A stretch of DNA of 64,000 bases from 'Nostoc azollae' 0708 (GTDB taxonomy: Bacteria > Cyanobacteriota > Cyanobacteriia > Cyanobacteriales > Nostocaceae). Location: the NCBI RefSeq assembly GCF_000196515.1, contig NC_014248.1, positions 1,969,501 through 2,033,500 of the forward strand, in the 5' to 3' direction. The notes under the pieces were generated by a model. The model had not been told where the DNA came from and searched no databases. It was given only the letters and a program-made list of their open reading frames with translations. Shown here piece by piece: positions 1 through 8,600 of this stretch. The translations under genes were made by a program, and so were the position numbers. Within the stretch, counting starts at the first letter, position 1. The number at the start of each line of letters is the position of its first letter.

Positions 1-216
1 TTTTTCAATAGCTCTAATCAAGCCCAAACAGCCGACCTGGATCAAATCATCGTAGCTTTCTTGGCATTGATTAATCCAGTAATGAGCTTCTTTTCTCACT
101 AGTCCAAAATTTACTTTCACTAATTGATTGCGGAGACGTTCTGAGGGACATTGCTGATACTCTCGCAATAATTGGGAAATCTCATGTTTGAGTTCGTTCG
201 TGGCTGTAGTAGGCAT
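1..216 (-). CDS. sigF: RNA polymerase sigma factor, SigF-like (N-terminal part)
   Basis: The first 72 codons of a sigma-70 family factor; the rest lies beyond the left edge of the window. Translation on the minus strand starts at ATG 214-216 with MPTTATNELKHEISQLLREY. It runs into sigma region 2, with the typical stretch DLIQVGCLGLIRAIEK at the window edge. The start resembles cyanobacterial group 3 SigF, an alternative sigma factor that directs core RNA polymerase to a special promoter set (in Synechocystis linked to pili and motility). Assignment to the sigma-70 family is firm. The SigF subtype rests on the N-terminal motif only, because regions 3 and 4 cannot be seen. Confidence 0.75.
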   Translation of the reverse strand, partial: MPTTATNELKHEISQLLREYQQCPSERLRNQLVKVNFGLVRKEAHYWINQCQESYDDLIQVGCLGLIRAIEK

Positions 217-759
217 GGCACATTGGGGATTAAGCAAATAGTTGAGTGAATTAACTGTTTTTAAACCTAGCCGCTTCGTACAATTTACTGATAAATAACC
301 TTTTTGCATAATCCATAAACACTATGGCAGGCAAAAACTTACTAGAAAAGGATTTTCCAGGCTGAGTTGAAAATCTAGTACAATTTTGATGCGATTTTGA
401 AGGGAACCGGTCTTTTTCTTATTGAATTATATTTTGGTAGGTTGTAGCTTATCCAACCACTACCATAGACTCAAAAGTATACAATTGTGTCCCCAATATC
501 AAACCGAGATAGTACTTAATTTAACAAATGCAATATGAGATTTATTCATAGATATTAAGCAATACTACTTAATACTTTTACGAAATCGTAAAAATATTAA
601 GTAAGTAGAATTACGTATTAAAGCCATTTAGTTCACGTAAGTTTGTAAAAGCTTCATTTAACGATTGTCTATTCACGGAATAATTCACAGAGGACTACTT
701 AGGGTGTGGGGCGATGGGGAGAAGAATTAATGCTTACTCCTGAACCTCCTGAACTCAAT
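217..759. other. intergenic region between sigF and psbO, no gene seen
   Basis: About 540 bases of AT-rich DNA with no convincing reading frame. It must hold the minus-strand promoter of the sigF-like gene, but I could not pick a clear -10/-35 pair. Near 600-625 there is a run rich in TTACG/AGTA words with no clear meaning. Confidence 0.6.
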
Positions 760-797
760 AAAAAACCCAACTGCCCTCTGAAAACAGCAGGGCAATT
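758..797 (-). terminator. rho-independent terminator of psbO
   Basis: Read on the minus strand: a stem made of TTGCCCT and AGGGCAG with an inner CTG/CAG pair and a TTTT loop, followed directly by a T-run (GGGTTTTTTATTG). It lies 28 bases after the psbO stop, so it most likely ends that transcript. Confidence 0.8.
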
Positions 798-824
798 GAG
801 TTAAGTTTTATTAATCAACAATAT

Positions 825-1658
825 TTAGGCGCGATTAGGTTCTACTCGACCGTAGAATAAACCACGAATTTTGACCTCTTTAGGTTCACCTGCACCTAAA
901 TCTGTATCAGAAGGCTGTTCACTCACGAAAGTACCAGCGATTTCTCCGGTAGAGCTATCTATTTTGGCAACTTGTAAAGAAATTTTGCCACTGAGGATTT
1001 CTGCACGCTTAACGTTAGTGCGAGTCAAATCTTCATCATCCGCTTGGGCTGGCAAAGCCACAGCATTATCATAACCAGAAACCACACCACGACCTTTGGG
1101 ATCTAGGAAAGCAGCACCACGATAGGAAGGAACCTTAAAAGTGCCTTCAAAGTCTGTAGAGGTGTTGATACTGGTCAAATTAGGCTGTGTTTGTGCAACC
1201 AGGTTTTTAATGGTAAAGAGGAAAGGAACTAGTTCCCCACCAGGAAGTTTGACAGTGATGGCTTGGAAGTCAAGACCATCTTTTTCTACAAAGGTGAGAC
1301 TATTATCTGGATTGATTTTTAGGTCGCCTTGTACTTGGTCAATGGTGGAAGTATATCTTGTCAACAATCTACCAGCTACAAATTCTGCTTCTTGCCGTTT
1401 GTTAGCAGGTTCTTCTTTGACAAAGTAATTGGTAGGTTCTAAGCAAAGTTCCTTGATGCTGTATGACTGAGTGCCATCTAGGGCAATAGAACCACGGCTT
1501 GTTTCTGACAACTGAGGGCATTTGTTAGCCAAACCAGTGCCTCGAATTTGTTCGTAAGTAAGTAAGTCTCTGCTGTTAGTAGAGGGTGCATCACTACAAG
1601 CAGTGATTAGCCCTAAGCATAAAGCTAAGAATGCAACGATTAAAGCACGATACCTCAT
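825..1658 (-). CDS. psbO: photosystem II manganese-stabilizing protein PsbO
   Basis: Extrinsic 33-kDa lumenal subunit of the oxygen-evolving complex; it stabilises the Mn4CaO5 cluster on the lumenal face of photosystem II. The 277-residue protein opens with an export signal (MRYRALIVAFLALCLGLITAC) that ends in a lipobox-like LITAC. The mature part carries PsbO stretches such as LTYEQIRGTGLANKCPQL, the paired cysteines typical of the family, GRGVVSGYDNAVALPA and a C-terminal IRGLFYGRVEP. I chose ATG 1656-1658 because a GAGG Shine-Dalgarno site lies seven bases upstream and family members start with MRYRA. A longer frame from a TTG at 1676 would include that site in the coding region. Single-gene unit with its own terminator. 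Confidence 0.97.
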   Translation of the reverse strand: MRYRALIVAFLALCLGLITACSDAPSTNSRDLLTYEQIRGTGLANKCPQLSETSRGSIALDGTQSYSIKELCLEPTNYFVKEEPANKRQEAEFVAGRLLTRYTSTIDQVQGDLKINPDNSLTFVEKDGLDFQAITVKLPGGELVPFLFTIKNLVAQTQPNLTSINTSTDFEGTFKVPSYRGAAFLDPKGRGVVSGYDNAVALPAQADDEDLTRTNVKRAEILSGKISLQVAKIDSSTGEIAGTFVSEQPSDTDLGAGEPKEVKIRGLFYGRVEPNRA

Positions 1659-2331
1659 GGTCAACCTCAATGTCAAAAATTAATATCTAAAGTTGTCAAC
1701 AAAAAGAATACAGGAGTATGGCTTACACCACGATCTGCTACAGAGTCCTAATCCGATACAAAAAAGCTAACTAATGCTAATAAGAGCCAGCTTTTTCTTC
1801 CTGCTTCTTCCTGGAAGTGTCGGCACGATCCAGTCCACAGGCTAATACGGCGAATCTAACCCCTTCTTTACTGAGATTGAGCGCATTATCTTGAGGAATA
1901 GCAAGGGGGTTTTGCTTTTGACAACAGCGGCGTTGCCCAAGATATTTTGTCTTATGTATGTATGTGCTACCACTACGTAAAGCCCATTTTTTAATTGGGA
2001 AATCAGCCAGATCATACGATTTTTTTTAACTCAAAATCAAAACACTCTGATTGGAAACAAGAACTTATTGATCCCGTTGAGCTGTAATGGGGTTTGTCCT
2101 GCACGTTATGGCTGGGTTTTAGAAGTGATCCCAATAATTTTTGAGGAACTATAAAAGATGACTGGGACAGTGGGGAGGAATTACCAACGACCAGCCTAAA
2201 CTGGATAACTAGTACAGGTTGGGGGAAATAAACCACCTATTCCAGAGCCAGTACCTTTTTGCTGTCAAGACTTTCTAGCTAATCTTAGGTAAATTTGAGT
2301 TGAGCCTGTATATATATATGGAGAAATGTGC
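1659..2331. other. intergenic region between psbO and the ftsQ-side genes
   Basis: About 670 bases without a gene I can support. On the minus strand, 1777 to about 2035 is open and partly protein-like (it ends in ...LACGLDRADTSRKKQEEKAGSY), but the frame has no ATG, GTG or TTG start after the preceding stop. It may be a relic or chance. A minus-strand frame at 2012-2236 looks random in composition. The psbO promoter must lie at the left end of this stretch. Confidence 0.5.
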
Positions 2332-2640
2332 ATGAGCAATAATAAGAATTCTGAATTCGAGCAGCGGACAGATAAGTTACAGGTGATTACAGATGTCATC
2401 AAAGATGCCGCCAAAGTTTATCAAGGAGATGTAACGGCGCTATTAGCTTTGTTGCGTCAGTTAGAGAAGTTACACAGAGAGATTCGTGATGGAATGTTTC
2501 AAGATAGTTTGCCAGATAACCGCCAAAGACTTTACTCACTTCTCAAAAATATTGAGTCTGAAGGGGGTTGGCCTTATATTGAACGTATGCGATTACAATC
2601 ATTCCTAGTAAATTTGCCTGTAGAAGTTGGCGATGAATAA
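2332..2640 (+). CDS. conserved cyanobacterial small protein of unknown function
   Basis: A soluble, charged, mostly helical protein of 102 residues (MSNNKNSEFEQRTDKLQVIT...). It has no signal peptide or membrane segment, and I know no named domain for it. ATG 2332 is preferred over ATG 2326, because the GGAG at 2320-2323 is better spaced from 2332. It is followed after about 180 bases by ftsQ in the same direction. In related Nostocales genomes a small unknown gene sits at this place next to ftsQ-ftsZ, which argues for a real gene. A cell-envelope or division link is inference from position only. Confidence 0.7.
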   Translation: MSNNKNSEFEQRTDKLQVITDVIKDAAKVYQGDVTALLALLRQLEKLHREIRDGMFQDSLPDNRQRLYSLLKNIESEGGWPYIERMRLQSFLVNLPVEVGDE

Positions 2641-2819
2641 CCTGTGATCAAAAACGATAATCACACGCTTGATAGTGATAATTACTGGAAATATTAGGTG
2701 CTAGGGCCTGAACCAGGGTACTAGGGGAGTAGGGGGAGAATATTTATCTTTAATTTTGCCTTTTGCTGATGAATAATAATTAATGACCAATCACTAATGA
2801 CCAAATACAAGGGGTTTTA

Positions 2820-3710
2820 ATGGCCAGTATAGTCTCAATTTCCCGCAAGGATTTAGCCCAGAGGCGTGAAAAATTACGTTGGCAACGGCAGATGAAAATT
2901 ATCCAGACTATTTGGCGAACATTCGCCGTGAGTGGTCTAGCAGGCGGATTACTCTGGCTGATTATCCAACCAATGTGGGTGCTAAAAGCACCTACACAAA
3001 TAGTTATGATATCCGGTAATCAATTCTTATCTGAGCAGACAATTCAGTCGCTTCTGGTGCTATCTTATCCCCAATCCTTGTGGCGAATTGAGCCTTCTGC
3101 TATTGCCGAATCATTGGAACAACAACCTGCGATCGCAAAAGCAACTGTCAGCCGTCGTTTGTTTCCCCCTGGTTTAGTCATTGAAATCCAGGAAAGATTT
3201 CCAGTTGCAATTACTCACACCCTCCCGTTGTCAAAAATAACTAGCTGCAATACTCAACCCCAATTCTCAGATAGGTCTGGTGCAAAACTAACACCACCAT
3301 GTCTGAAAAATAGTAGTTCTCAGAGAAAACAGACTGATGTGGGTTTACTAGATGCTAGTGGGGCTTTGATCCCCCTGGAAAAATACACTTCCCTAAATTC
3401 TAGCGGTAAATTACCGAGTCTTAAAGTTGTGGGTCCACCAGAACAATACCGCCCTTACTGGACTCAAATGTATCAAGCTGTCAGTCAAAGTTCTGTCAAA
3501 GTCATGGAAATTGATTGTCAAGATCCCGCAAATTTAATATTGAAAACCGAGTTAGGAAATGTGCATCTTGGTTTACCCAATGCCCAACTACCTCAAAAAA
3601 TCAAGGTACTCGTCCAAATGAGACATTTACCTGCAAAATTTAATCCTGGACAGATAGCATATATTGATCTTAAAAATCCTGACTCTCCATTAGTACAAGT
3701 GAATCAGTAA
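2820..3710 (+). CDS. ftsQ: cell division protein FtsQ
   Basis: Bitopic inner-membrane divisome protein that links the Z-ring to late septum-synthesis proteins. The 296 residues show a basic cytoplasmic N-terminus (residues 1-35), one membrane segment around 36-54 (GLAGGLLWLIIQPMWVL), then the FtsQ-type POTRA domain (about 58-130, with ISGNQFLSEQTI and VSRRLFPPGLVIEIQERFPVAI). A cyanobacterial FtsQ beta domain follows. Length fits the family. In other Nostocales ftsQ lies right before ftsZ. Here the same order is kept, but an insertion-sequence derivative (3912-4867) stretches the gap to 1.8 kb, so co-transcription with ftsZ is doubtful. Confidence 0.9.
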   Translation: MASIVSISRKDLAQRREKLRWQRQMKIIQTIWRTFAVSGLAGGLLWLIIQPMWVLKAPTQIVMISGNQFLSEQTIQSLLVLSYPQSLWRIEPSAIAESLEQQPAIAKATVSRRLFPPGLVIEIQERFPVAITHTLPLSKITSCNTQPQFSDRSGAKLTPPCLKNSSSQRKQTDVGLLDASGALIPLEKYTSLNSSGKLPSLKVVGPPEQYRPYWTQMYQAVSQSSVKVMEIDCQDPANLILKTELGNVHLGLPNAQLPQKIKVLVQMRHLPAKFNPGQIAYIDLKNPDSPLVQVNQ

Positions 3711-3911
3711 AACTGAATCAAACAACGCGGATTAATTCCCCAGATCCCTAGTCAACTCTTGCTTGTTTGAGGAAATCAACTAAGCGGTCGGGCTTTTGAA
3801 ACAAACATTGATATTGTCAAACATTAAGTTTTTCTGCCATCAAGCTAAAAGAGTAGAGAGTAAAAGGCAAAATTTGGATCTATAAGGTCCAATGATCTGT
3901 GATATTGACAT

Positions 3912-4867
3912 GGGAGCAAGGCGATTTTATGAGGTGGGCTAAAAGTCGTGCTTTTAGCTACGCCAACCACAGACATAGCTAAAATATTTGTCTGGAACTA
4001 AAGTAAAATACATAACATTAAACAAATAAAATTCCAAGACAAAGTATCTTCTCAAAATATCCTCAGAAGACTTGCATTCAATCATTTGTGGCTGGTGGGA
4101 ATAAGCTGCTTAGGTCAGTTAGCAAATAAGCAGGTATTGATTAGCATAGAAAATTCTGTTAAATGGGAGTTGTAGGTATAAAATATTAGACAGTTTGAAG
4201 ATGGATAAAAGAGATAAAAATTGAATTACAGAAATTATGCCAACTTCCAGCTATCCGATGTAAAATAATTTGCCCATTTTCTCTTAACCAAAATTCACTG
4301 TTTCCTTTCATCCTTAAGTTGACAACTTGGCGGATTAAACTTCCCATAGCTCCACTACCAATAGGTAATTTAGGGGCTGAATCTTTAGCATAGTTCAAAC
4401 GTTCTTCCCCATCGGCATGTAAAAGATGATTTCTTTGTTTAACCAGAGTTTTAGAATGCTCTCCTAATGCTGAAGCAATAAGTTCATCCATATTAATACA
4501 CCTTCTCTAATCTTTTCTTCATGGGCCTTAAAAGTTTGTCCATTCCATTGGGGAATGTTTTTTTTCTAAAATTTTCGTAACTTGCTCTTGAAAATCTTTC
4601 AAACATTTGGTCAAATTAAGACTTGAATATATATTTCTTGTCATTAATTAATGGTAGGGGTTCCCTGTTTTTTCTTCGGAAATCCTACCTTTTTTTTGAC
4701 CACAATAGCAGTGTGTCTCAACTTCTCTCACCTGATAAATTTATTTAAGTAACTTCACTTTAGTTCGCTGTATAGGATATTTTAGTCGTACGGTAAATGA
4801 TTTTTATCGATGCCTGTTTTAGATTTAGTGAGCGCACACTTTTTGCCTCACCTCACAAAATCGCCTT
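3912..4867 (-). mobile_element. ISKra4-family (ISMich2-like) deletion derivative, copy 1
   Basis: A 956-bp element in the ftsQ-ftsZ gap, inverted relative to the copy at 54558-55522. The left end starts GGGAGCAAGGCGATTTTATG. The right end carries the inverted match ...CCTCACAAAATCGCCTT, but its last bases (AGTGAC instead of GCTCCC) are lost or changed. TGACAT occurs just outside both ends and could be a decayed target duplication. GGG ends and long terminal inverted repeats fit the ISMich2 group of ISKra4. The inside holds only parts of a transposase (4186-4491 and weaker traces to 4645). Both copies lack the same central part, so this is probably a non-autonomous form. Confidence 0.75.
4186..4491 (-). 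pseudogene. transposase fragment, ISKra4-like C-terminal part
   Basis: A 101-codon minus-strand frame that starts MDELIASALGEH and contains LPIGSGAMGSLIRQVVNLR and FWLRENGQIILHRIAGSW. This is the conserved C-terminal block of ISKra4-type transposases (IGSGA...RRVVNLRLKG...FW..EN). The catalytic DDE core that should precede it is missing, so the fragment cannot be an active transposase. It is about 90 percent identical by eye to the matching segment in the second copy near 55 kb, and it is the more intact of the two. Confidence 0.75.
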
Positions 4868-5521
4868 AGTGACATCTACTAACCATCTGAATAACGCAGC
4901 TAAAATTTAGCATCATGTATGTTTACAACTACTCTGGTTTGTTGAGAATTTAGAGTGTAGAGTTGCTTTTACTCTGCTAAGGTGTATAAGAAATACTTTA
5001 AGCTTTGGATGAAAATCAACTCTAAAATCAGACAAAATACCTTTGTTAAGTATTTTAAGCCATAGAAAGGCAAAAATTATACAATAAACTCAGAAGAAAG
5101 CAGTAACTAATCCAGAAAAGGAGAAGCGAATTTGTAAAATTTATCACTAATAAGAATTTTTGGTAGAAATAGTGGGAGGATATTGAGCATAACTTTAACA
5201 AAGACATATGGGGAGAAATCAGCAACGTAGCATTAAAAATATTAATGTCTAGATCAAGTTATATAGACCGTTATTCGGACAATGCTAGGTATACTTTTCT
5301 AGAATTAGTTATGCGATTATTGCCTCTGGTGCTGCACTCTGTGCGATCGCCCAAGTTTAAGACTGATTCGATAGCTAATTATCTCACATCCAATCCTGTT
5401 GGATTAGGAAGCAGAGAGAACAATAGAAAACAGTGCCAGAGATTGTGCCAGTGTCAAAATATTGTTGACTCTTAAGTAAAGAAAACTCGAAAAAGTCGTT
5501 TATCTACCTTTCACAAATCCA
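4868..5521 (+). promoter_or_regulatory. upstream region of ftsZ
   Basis: About 650 bases between the insertion element and the ftsZ start, AT-rich. It must contain the ftsZ promoter unless transcripts read through from the element. A 76-codon frame at 5245-5475 contains a HIP1 site but looks like chance: it has no family resemblance and a mixed composition. I could not define -10/-35 boxes with confidence. Confidence 0.45.
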
Positions 5522-6811
5522 ATGACACTTGATAATAACCAAGAGCTTACCTATAAAAATTCCCAAACCCTGGGACAGCCAGGGTTATCTTTGGCAATTA
5601 ATTCCAACAATCCCTTTGGTAGTTCTGGGCTGAACTTCGGACAAAGTAATGATAGTAAAAAGATGGTTGAAAACAGCCGCATTGGTGAAATTGTTCCTGG
5701 ACGAGTCGCCAATATTAAAGTGATTGGTGTCGGTGGTGGCGGAGGTAATGCTGTTAACCGCATGATTGAATCTGATGTCTCTGGGGTTGAGTTTTGGTCA
5801 ATTAATACCGATGCCCAAGCTCTTACCTTAGCTGGCGCTCCCAGTCGATTGCAGATCGGACAAAAACTAACAAGAGGTTTAGGTGCAGGGGGTAATCCTG
5901 CCATTGGTCAAAAGGCAGCAGAGGAATCTCGTGATGAAATTGCCACGGCTTTAGAAGGTGCAGACCTGGTATTTATCACCGCCGGGATGGGGGGTGGAAC
6001 TGGTACAGGTGCAGCCCCAATTGTGGCAGAAGTGGCCAAAGAAATGGGCGCTTTGACTGTGGGTGTAGTTACCCGGCCATTTGTGTTTGAAGGACGACGA
6101 CGCACCACCCAAGCTGAACAAGGAATTGAAGGATTAAAGAGTCGGGTAGATACCTTGATCATTATCCCCAACAACAAGCTGTTGGAAGTAATTCCTGAAC
6201 AAACACCAGTACAAGAAGCGTTTCGCTATGCTGATGATGTCCTACGTCAAGGGGTGCAAGGTATTTCTGACATCATTACGATCCCTGGTTTAGTTAATGT
6301 TGACTTTGCTGATGTACGTGCTGTCATGGCAGATGCAGGATCAGCATTGATGGGAATTGGTGTAAGTTCTGGCAAATCTAGAGCCAGAGAAGCAGCAATC
6401 GCAGCTATTTCTTCACCATTATTAGAATGCTCGATTGAAGGAGCTAGAGGAGTTGTGTTCAACATTACTGGTGGTAGCGACTTGACTCTACATGAAGTGA
6501 ATGCTGCGGCAGAAACAATTTATGAAGTAGTTGATCCCAACGCTAATATAATTTTCGGCGCAGTAATTGATGACCGACTGCAAGGAGAAGTCAGAATTAC
6601 TGTTATTGCGACTGGGTTTACAGGCGAAATCCAAGCTGCACCACAACAAAATGTGGCTAACGTTAGAGTTGTAACTCCTACAAATACGAGGAAACCTACA
6701 CCACAACCAACGGTTAATCAACCAAATACAACAACTCCAGAACCCAAGGAAAAACCAGTATTAGATATTCCTGATTTTCTCCAACGGCGACGCACACCAC
6801 CTAAAAATTAA
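5522..6811 (+). CDS. ftsZ: cell division GTPase FtsZ
   Basis: Tubulin-like GTPase that polymerises into the Z-ring and recruits the divisome. The 429 residues comprise a variable cyanobacterial N-terminal extension (1-58), the nucleotide-binding domain with [17 protein letters not shown], the tubulin signature GGGTGTG in [16 protein letters not shown], and the T7 loop [15 protein letters not shown] with the catalytic Asp residues. A proline- and threonine-rich linker and the conserved tail peptide [12 protein letters not shown] follow. Nothing essential is missing. ATG 5522 gives the N-terminus usual in Nostocales. Followed by a hairpin terminator at 6910. Confidence 0.98.
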   Translation: MTLDNNQELTYKNSQTLGQPGLSLAINSNNPFGSSGLNFGQSNDSKKMVENSRIGEIVPGRVANIKVIGVGGGGGNAVNRMIESDVSGVEFWSINTDAQALTLAGAPSRLQIGQKLTRGLGAGGNPAIGQKAAEESRDEIATALEGADLVFITAGMGGGTGTGAAPIVAEVAKEMGALTVGVVTRPFVFEGRRRTTQAEQGIEGLKSRVDTLIIIPNNKLLEVIPEQTPVQEAFRYADDVLRQGVQGISDIITIPGLVNVDFADVRAVMADAGSALMGIGVSSGKSRAREAAIAAISSPLLECSIEGARGVVFNITGGSDLTLHEVNAAAETIYEVVDPNANIIFGAVIDDRLQGEVRITVIATGFTGEIQAAPQQNVANVRVVTPTNTRKPTPQPTVNQPNTTTPEPKEKPVLDIPDFLQRRRTPPKN

Positions 6812-6909
6812 GTGATTCTAGATTTGAAATTTTAGATTAAATTTACAGTCTCAGTTTCGGTTGAGTGCTGTATACAATTTCTGTGTTTTCGATTGATTTC
6901 ACTACGATA

Positions 6910-6936
6910 GGGGTCAGCAATTAAGTTGCCAACCCC
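6910..6936 (+). terminator. probable ftsZ terminator
   Basis: GGGGT and ACCCC pair around a short inner GCAA/TTGC stem, followed by ATATTTTATTGGAGTTTTTTTG. It lies about 100 bases after the ftsZ stop and would stop transcription before the convergent gshB. Confidence 0.6.
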
Positions 6937-7054
6937 ATATTTTATTGGAGTTTTTTTGTATTTAGGGTTTGCTGATAGGGTAGGGTGGCGTAAGCCATAA
7001 CAGTTTTTCGTGAAGAAGTAAGTAGAAATTCAGCCTGGCCTAACCTACACCCTG

Positions 7055-8017
7055 CTATACCTTCTTTTCTAACCATTGAATAACCTGATGACCAAGGCAA
7101 GTTCCATCCAGACGATCAATTTCCCGAATCCCTGTAGGACTGGTGACATTGACTTCTGTAAGGTATCCACCAATGACATCAATGCCAACGAAAATTAAAC
7201 CGTCTTGACTCAGTTTGTCGGCTAATAAGCCGCAAATTTCCTGCTCTCTTGGTGTAATTTCCGTTTGTGCCACAGTGCCGCCAGCTGCCATATTATTACG
7301 AAAATCGCTGCCACTGGAGAGACGATTGAGTGCCCCTATGGGTTTACCATTGAGCAAAATAATCCGCTTGTCTCCCTCTTTCGCTTCTGGTAGATAGTTC
7401 TGTACCATTACTGGTAATCGACCTTGAAGGGTACTCAGTTCGACAATAGAGTTAAAATTGCGATCACCTGATTGCAAAAATAAAATCCCCTCCCCAGCTT
7501 TATTCCCCAGTGGTTTAAGAACCGTTGAACCCTTGGCCTCTACAAATTGGCGGATCACCTGTTTATCAGCACTGACAATTGTTTCGGGAATACATTGGCT
7601 AAATTGGAGAGCATACATTTTTTCATTTGCGGCTCTGATACCACTGGGATTGTTAATCACCAAGGTTTTATTTTGGTCAATATAATCCAGAGTATAAGTT
7701 GCATATAAATAAGCATCATTAACTGGTGGATCTGTCCGCATAAACACAGCATCCATTGTTTCTAAGAGAGTAAAAGAACATTCCCTCAAGTTATACCAAG
7801 GATTCGCTGCTAACCAACGCCCCTCCACCACCTCCACTGGTACAAGTTCCACCTGCTGAAGCAAAGCCCAAGCTTTTCCTTTCACCACACTCAACAGGTT
7901 TGTCTGTGTAACCCAAACTCCATGTCCTAACTTTTGTGCAGCTTCCATAAGAGCAACACTGGTATCATGACCAGGGTCAAGCTGATGGATGGGATCAATA
8001 ATAAAAGCCAGTTTCAC
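7055..8017 (-). CDS. gshB: glutathione synthetase
   Basis: Joins gamma-glutamylcysteine and glycine with ATP to make glutathione; cytoplasmic ATP-grasp enzyme. The 320 residues fit the prokaryotic GshB family: N-terminal MKLAFIIDPI, MRTDPPVNDAYLYATYTLD, the ATP-grasp lysine in STVLKPLGNKAGEGI, and metal/ATP residues in FVGIDVIGGYLTEVNVTSPTGIREI. It is the last gene of a minus-strand group hflX, grxC, gshB. The glutaredoxin gene just upstream uses glutathione as its reductant, so the pairing makes functional sense. The intergenic gap of about 165 bases leaves open whether they share a transcript. Confidence 0.97.
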   Translation of the reverse strand: MKLAFIIDPIHQLDPGHDTSVALMEAAQKLGHGVWVTQTNLLSVVKGKAWALLQQVELVPVEVVEGRWLAANPWYNLRECSFTLLETMDAVFMRTDPPVNDAYLYATYTLDYIDQNKTLVINNPSGIRAANEKMYALQFSQCIPETIVSADKQVIRQFVEAKGSTVLKPLGNKAGEGILFLQSGDRNFNSIVELSTLQGRLPVMVQNYLPEAKEGDKRIILLNGKPIGALNRLSSGSDFRNNMAAGGTVAQTEITPREQEICGLLADKLSQDGLIFVGIDVIGGYLTEVNVTSPTGIREIDRLDGTCLGHQVIQWLEKKV

Positions 8018-8182
8018 CCTCTTTACCTCAATACCTGGAAATGTAATTGTTATATCATGTCCATTTGTTCGAGTGAGCGTCTCTTCAGATGATCATGTGT
8101 TGAGCCTGGATGAGGGGCAAATTCCACCCCAGAATTCCCGTCAGGTTGAGGTTAATGAATGGAATATTTTAACTACAGAATC

Positions 8183-8443
8183 TTACGTTAGTAGTAGGTC
8201 GTCTAATTTACCCTGACGGTCTAAAGCGTAAATATCGTCACAACCACCAATGTGTTCATCATTGATGAAAATTTGAGGTACAGAACGTCTACCATTTGCT
8301 TTTTCAGCCATTTTACTTCTGGCTACCTCATCTCCATCAATAGTATATTCGAGGAAATCAACTCCCTTATTTATCAGTAGGTTTTTGGCACGAATACAAA
8401 ATGGGCAAGTAGTCCAAGTGTAAATTTCTACTTTTGCAGTCAT
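8183..8443 (-). CDS. grxC: glutaredoxin 3 (GrxC type)
   Basis: Small dithiol glutaredoxin of 86 residues that reduces disulfides and glutathionylated proteins using glutathione. It has the thioredoxin-fold start VEIYTWTTCPFCIRAKNLL with the CPFC active site, the cis-proline motif RRSVPQIFIND and the glutathione-binding HIGGCDDIYAL. Complete and of normal length. The ATG at 8443 gives the usual MTAKVEIYTW start. It lies upstream of gshB on the same strand, which matches its need for glutathione. Confidence 0.96.
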   Translation of the reverse strand: MTAKVEIYTWTTCPFCIRAKNLLINKGVDFLEYTIDGDEVARSKMAEKANGRRSVPQIFINDEHIGGCDDIYALDRQGKLDDLLLT

Positions 8444-8600
8444 AATATTCTGATTTTGAACAAATACTTTTCAATTCTAACCAAAACTAAAAAATACTCC
8501 CGTTGTCACATTTGTGGGTTTTGGCAGGGCATGGGGCATTGGGCATTCGACTTTCCCGTACACCCTTTTCTTTCCCCTACACCCCACACCCTGTTTTCGG

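Noticed and set aside
1777-2040. Protein-like minus-strand stretch ending LDRADTSRKKQEEKAGSY
   Set aside because: No start codon in the frame after the upstream stop, and a second frame is open in the same place; left as an unproven relic.
2012-2236. Minus-strand frame of 74 codons between psbO and the small gene
   Set aside because: Random-looking composition, no ribosome binding site, no family resemblance.
5245-5475. Plus-strand frame of 76 codons upstream of ftsZ
   Set aside because: Contains a HIP1 site and mixed composition, no recognisable protein features; more likely the ftsZ leader region.
5551-6721. Minus-strand frames opposite ftsZ
   Set aside because: Shadows of the strongly biased ftsZ coding sequence.
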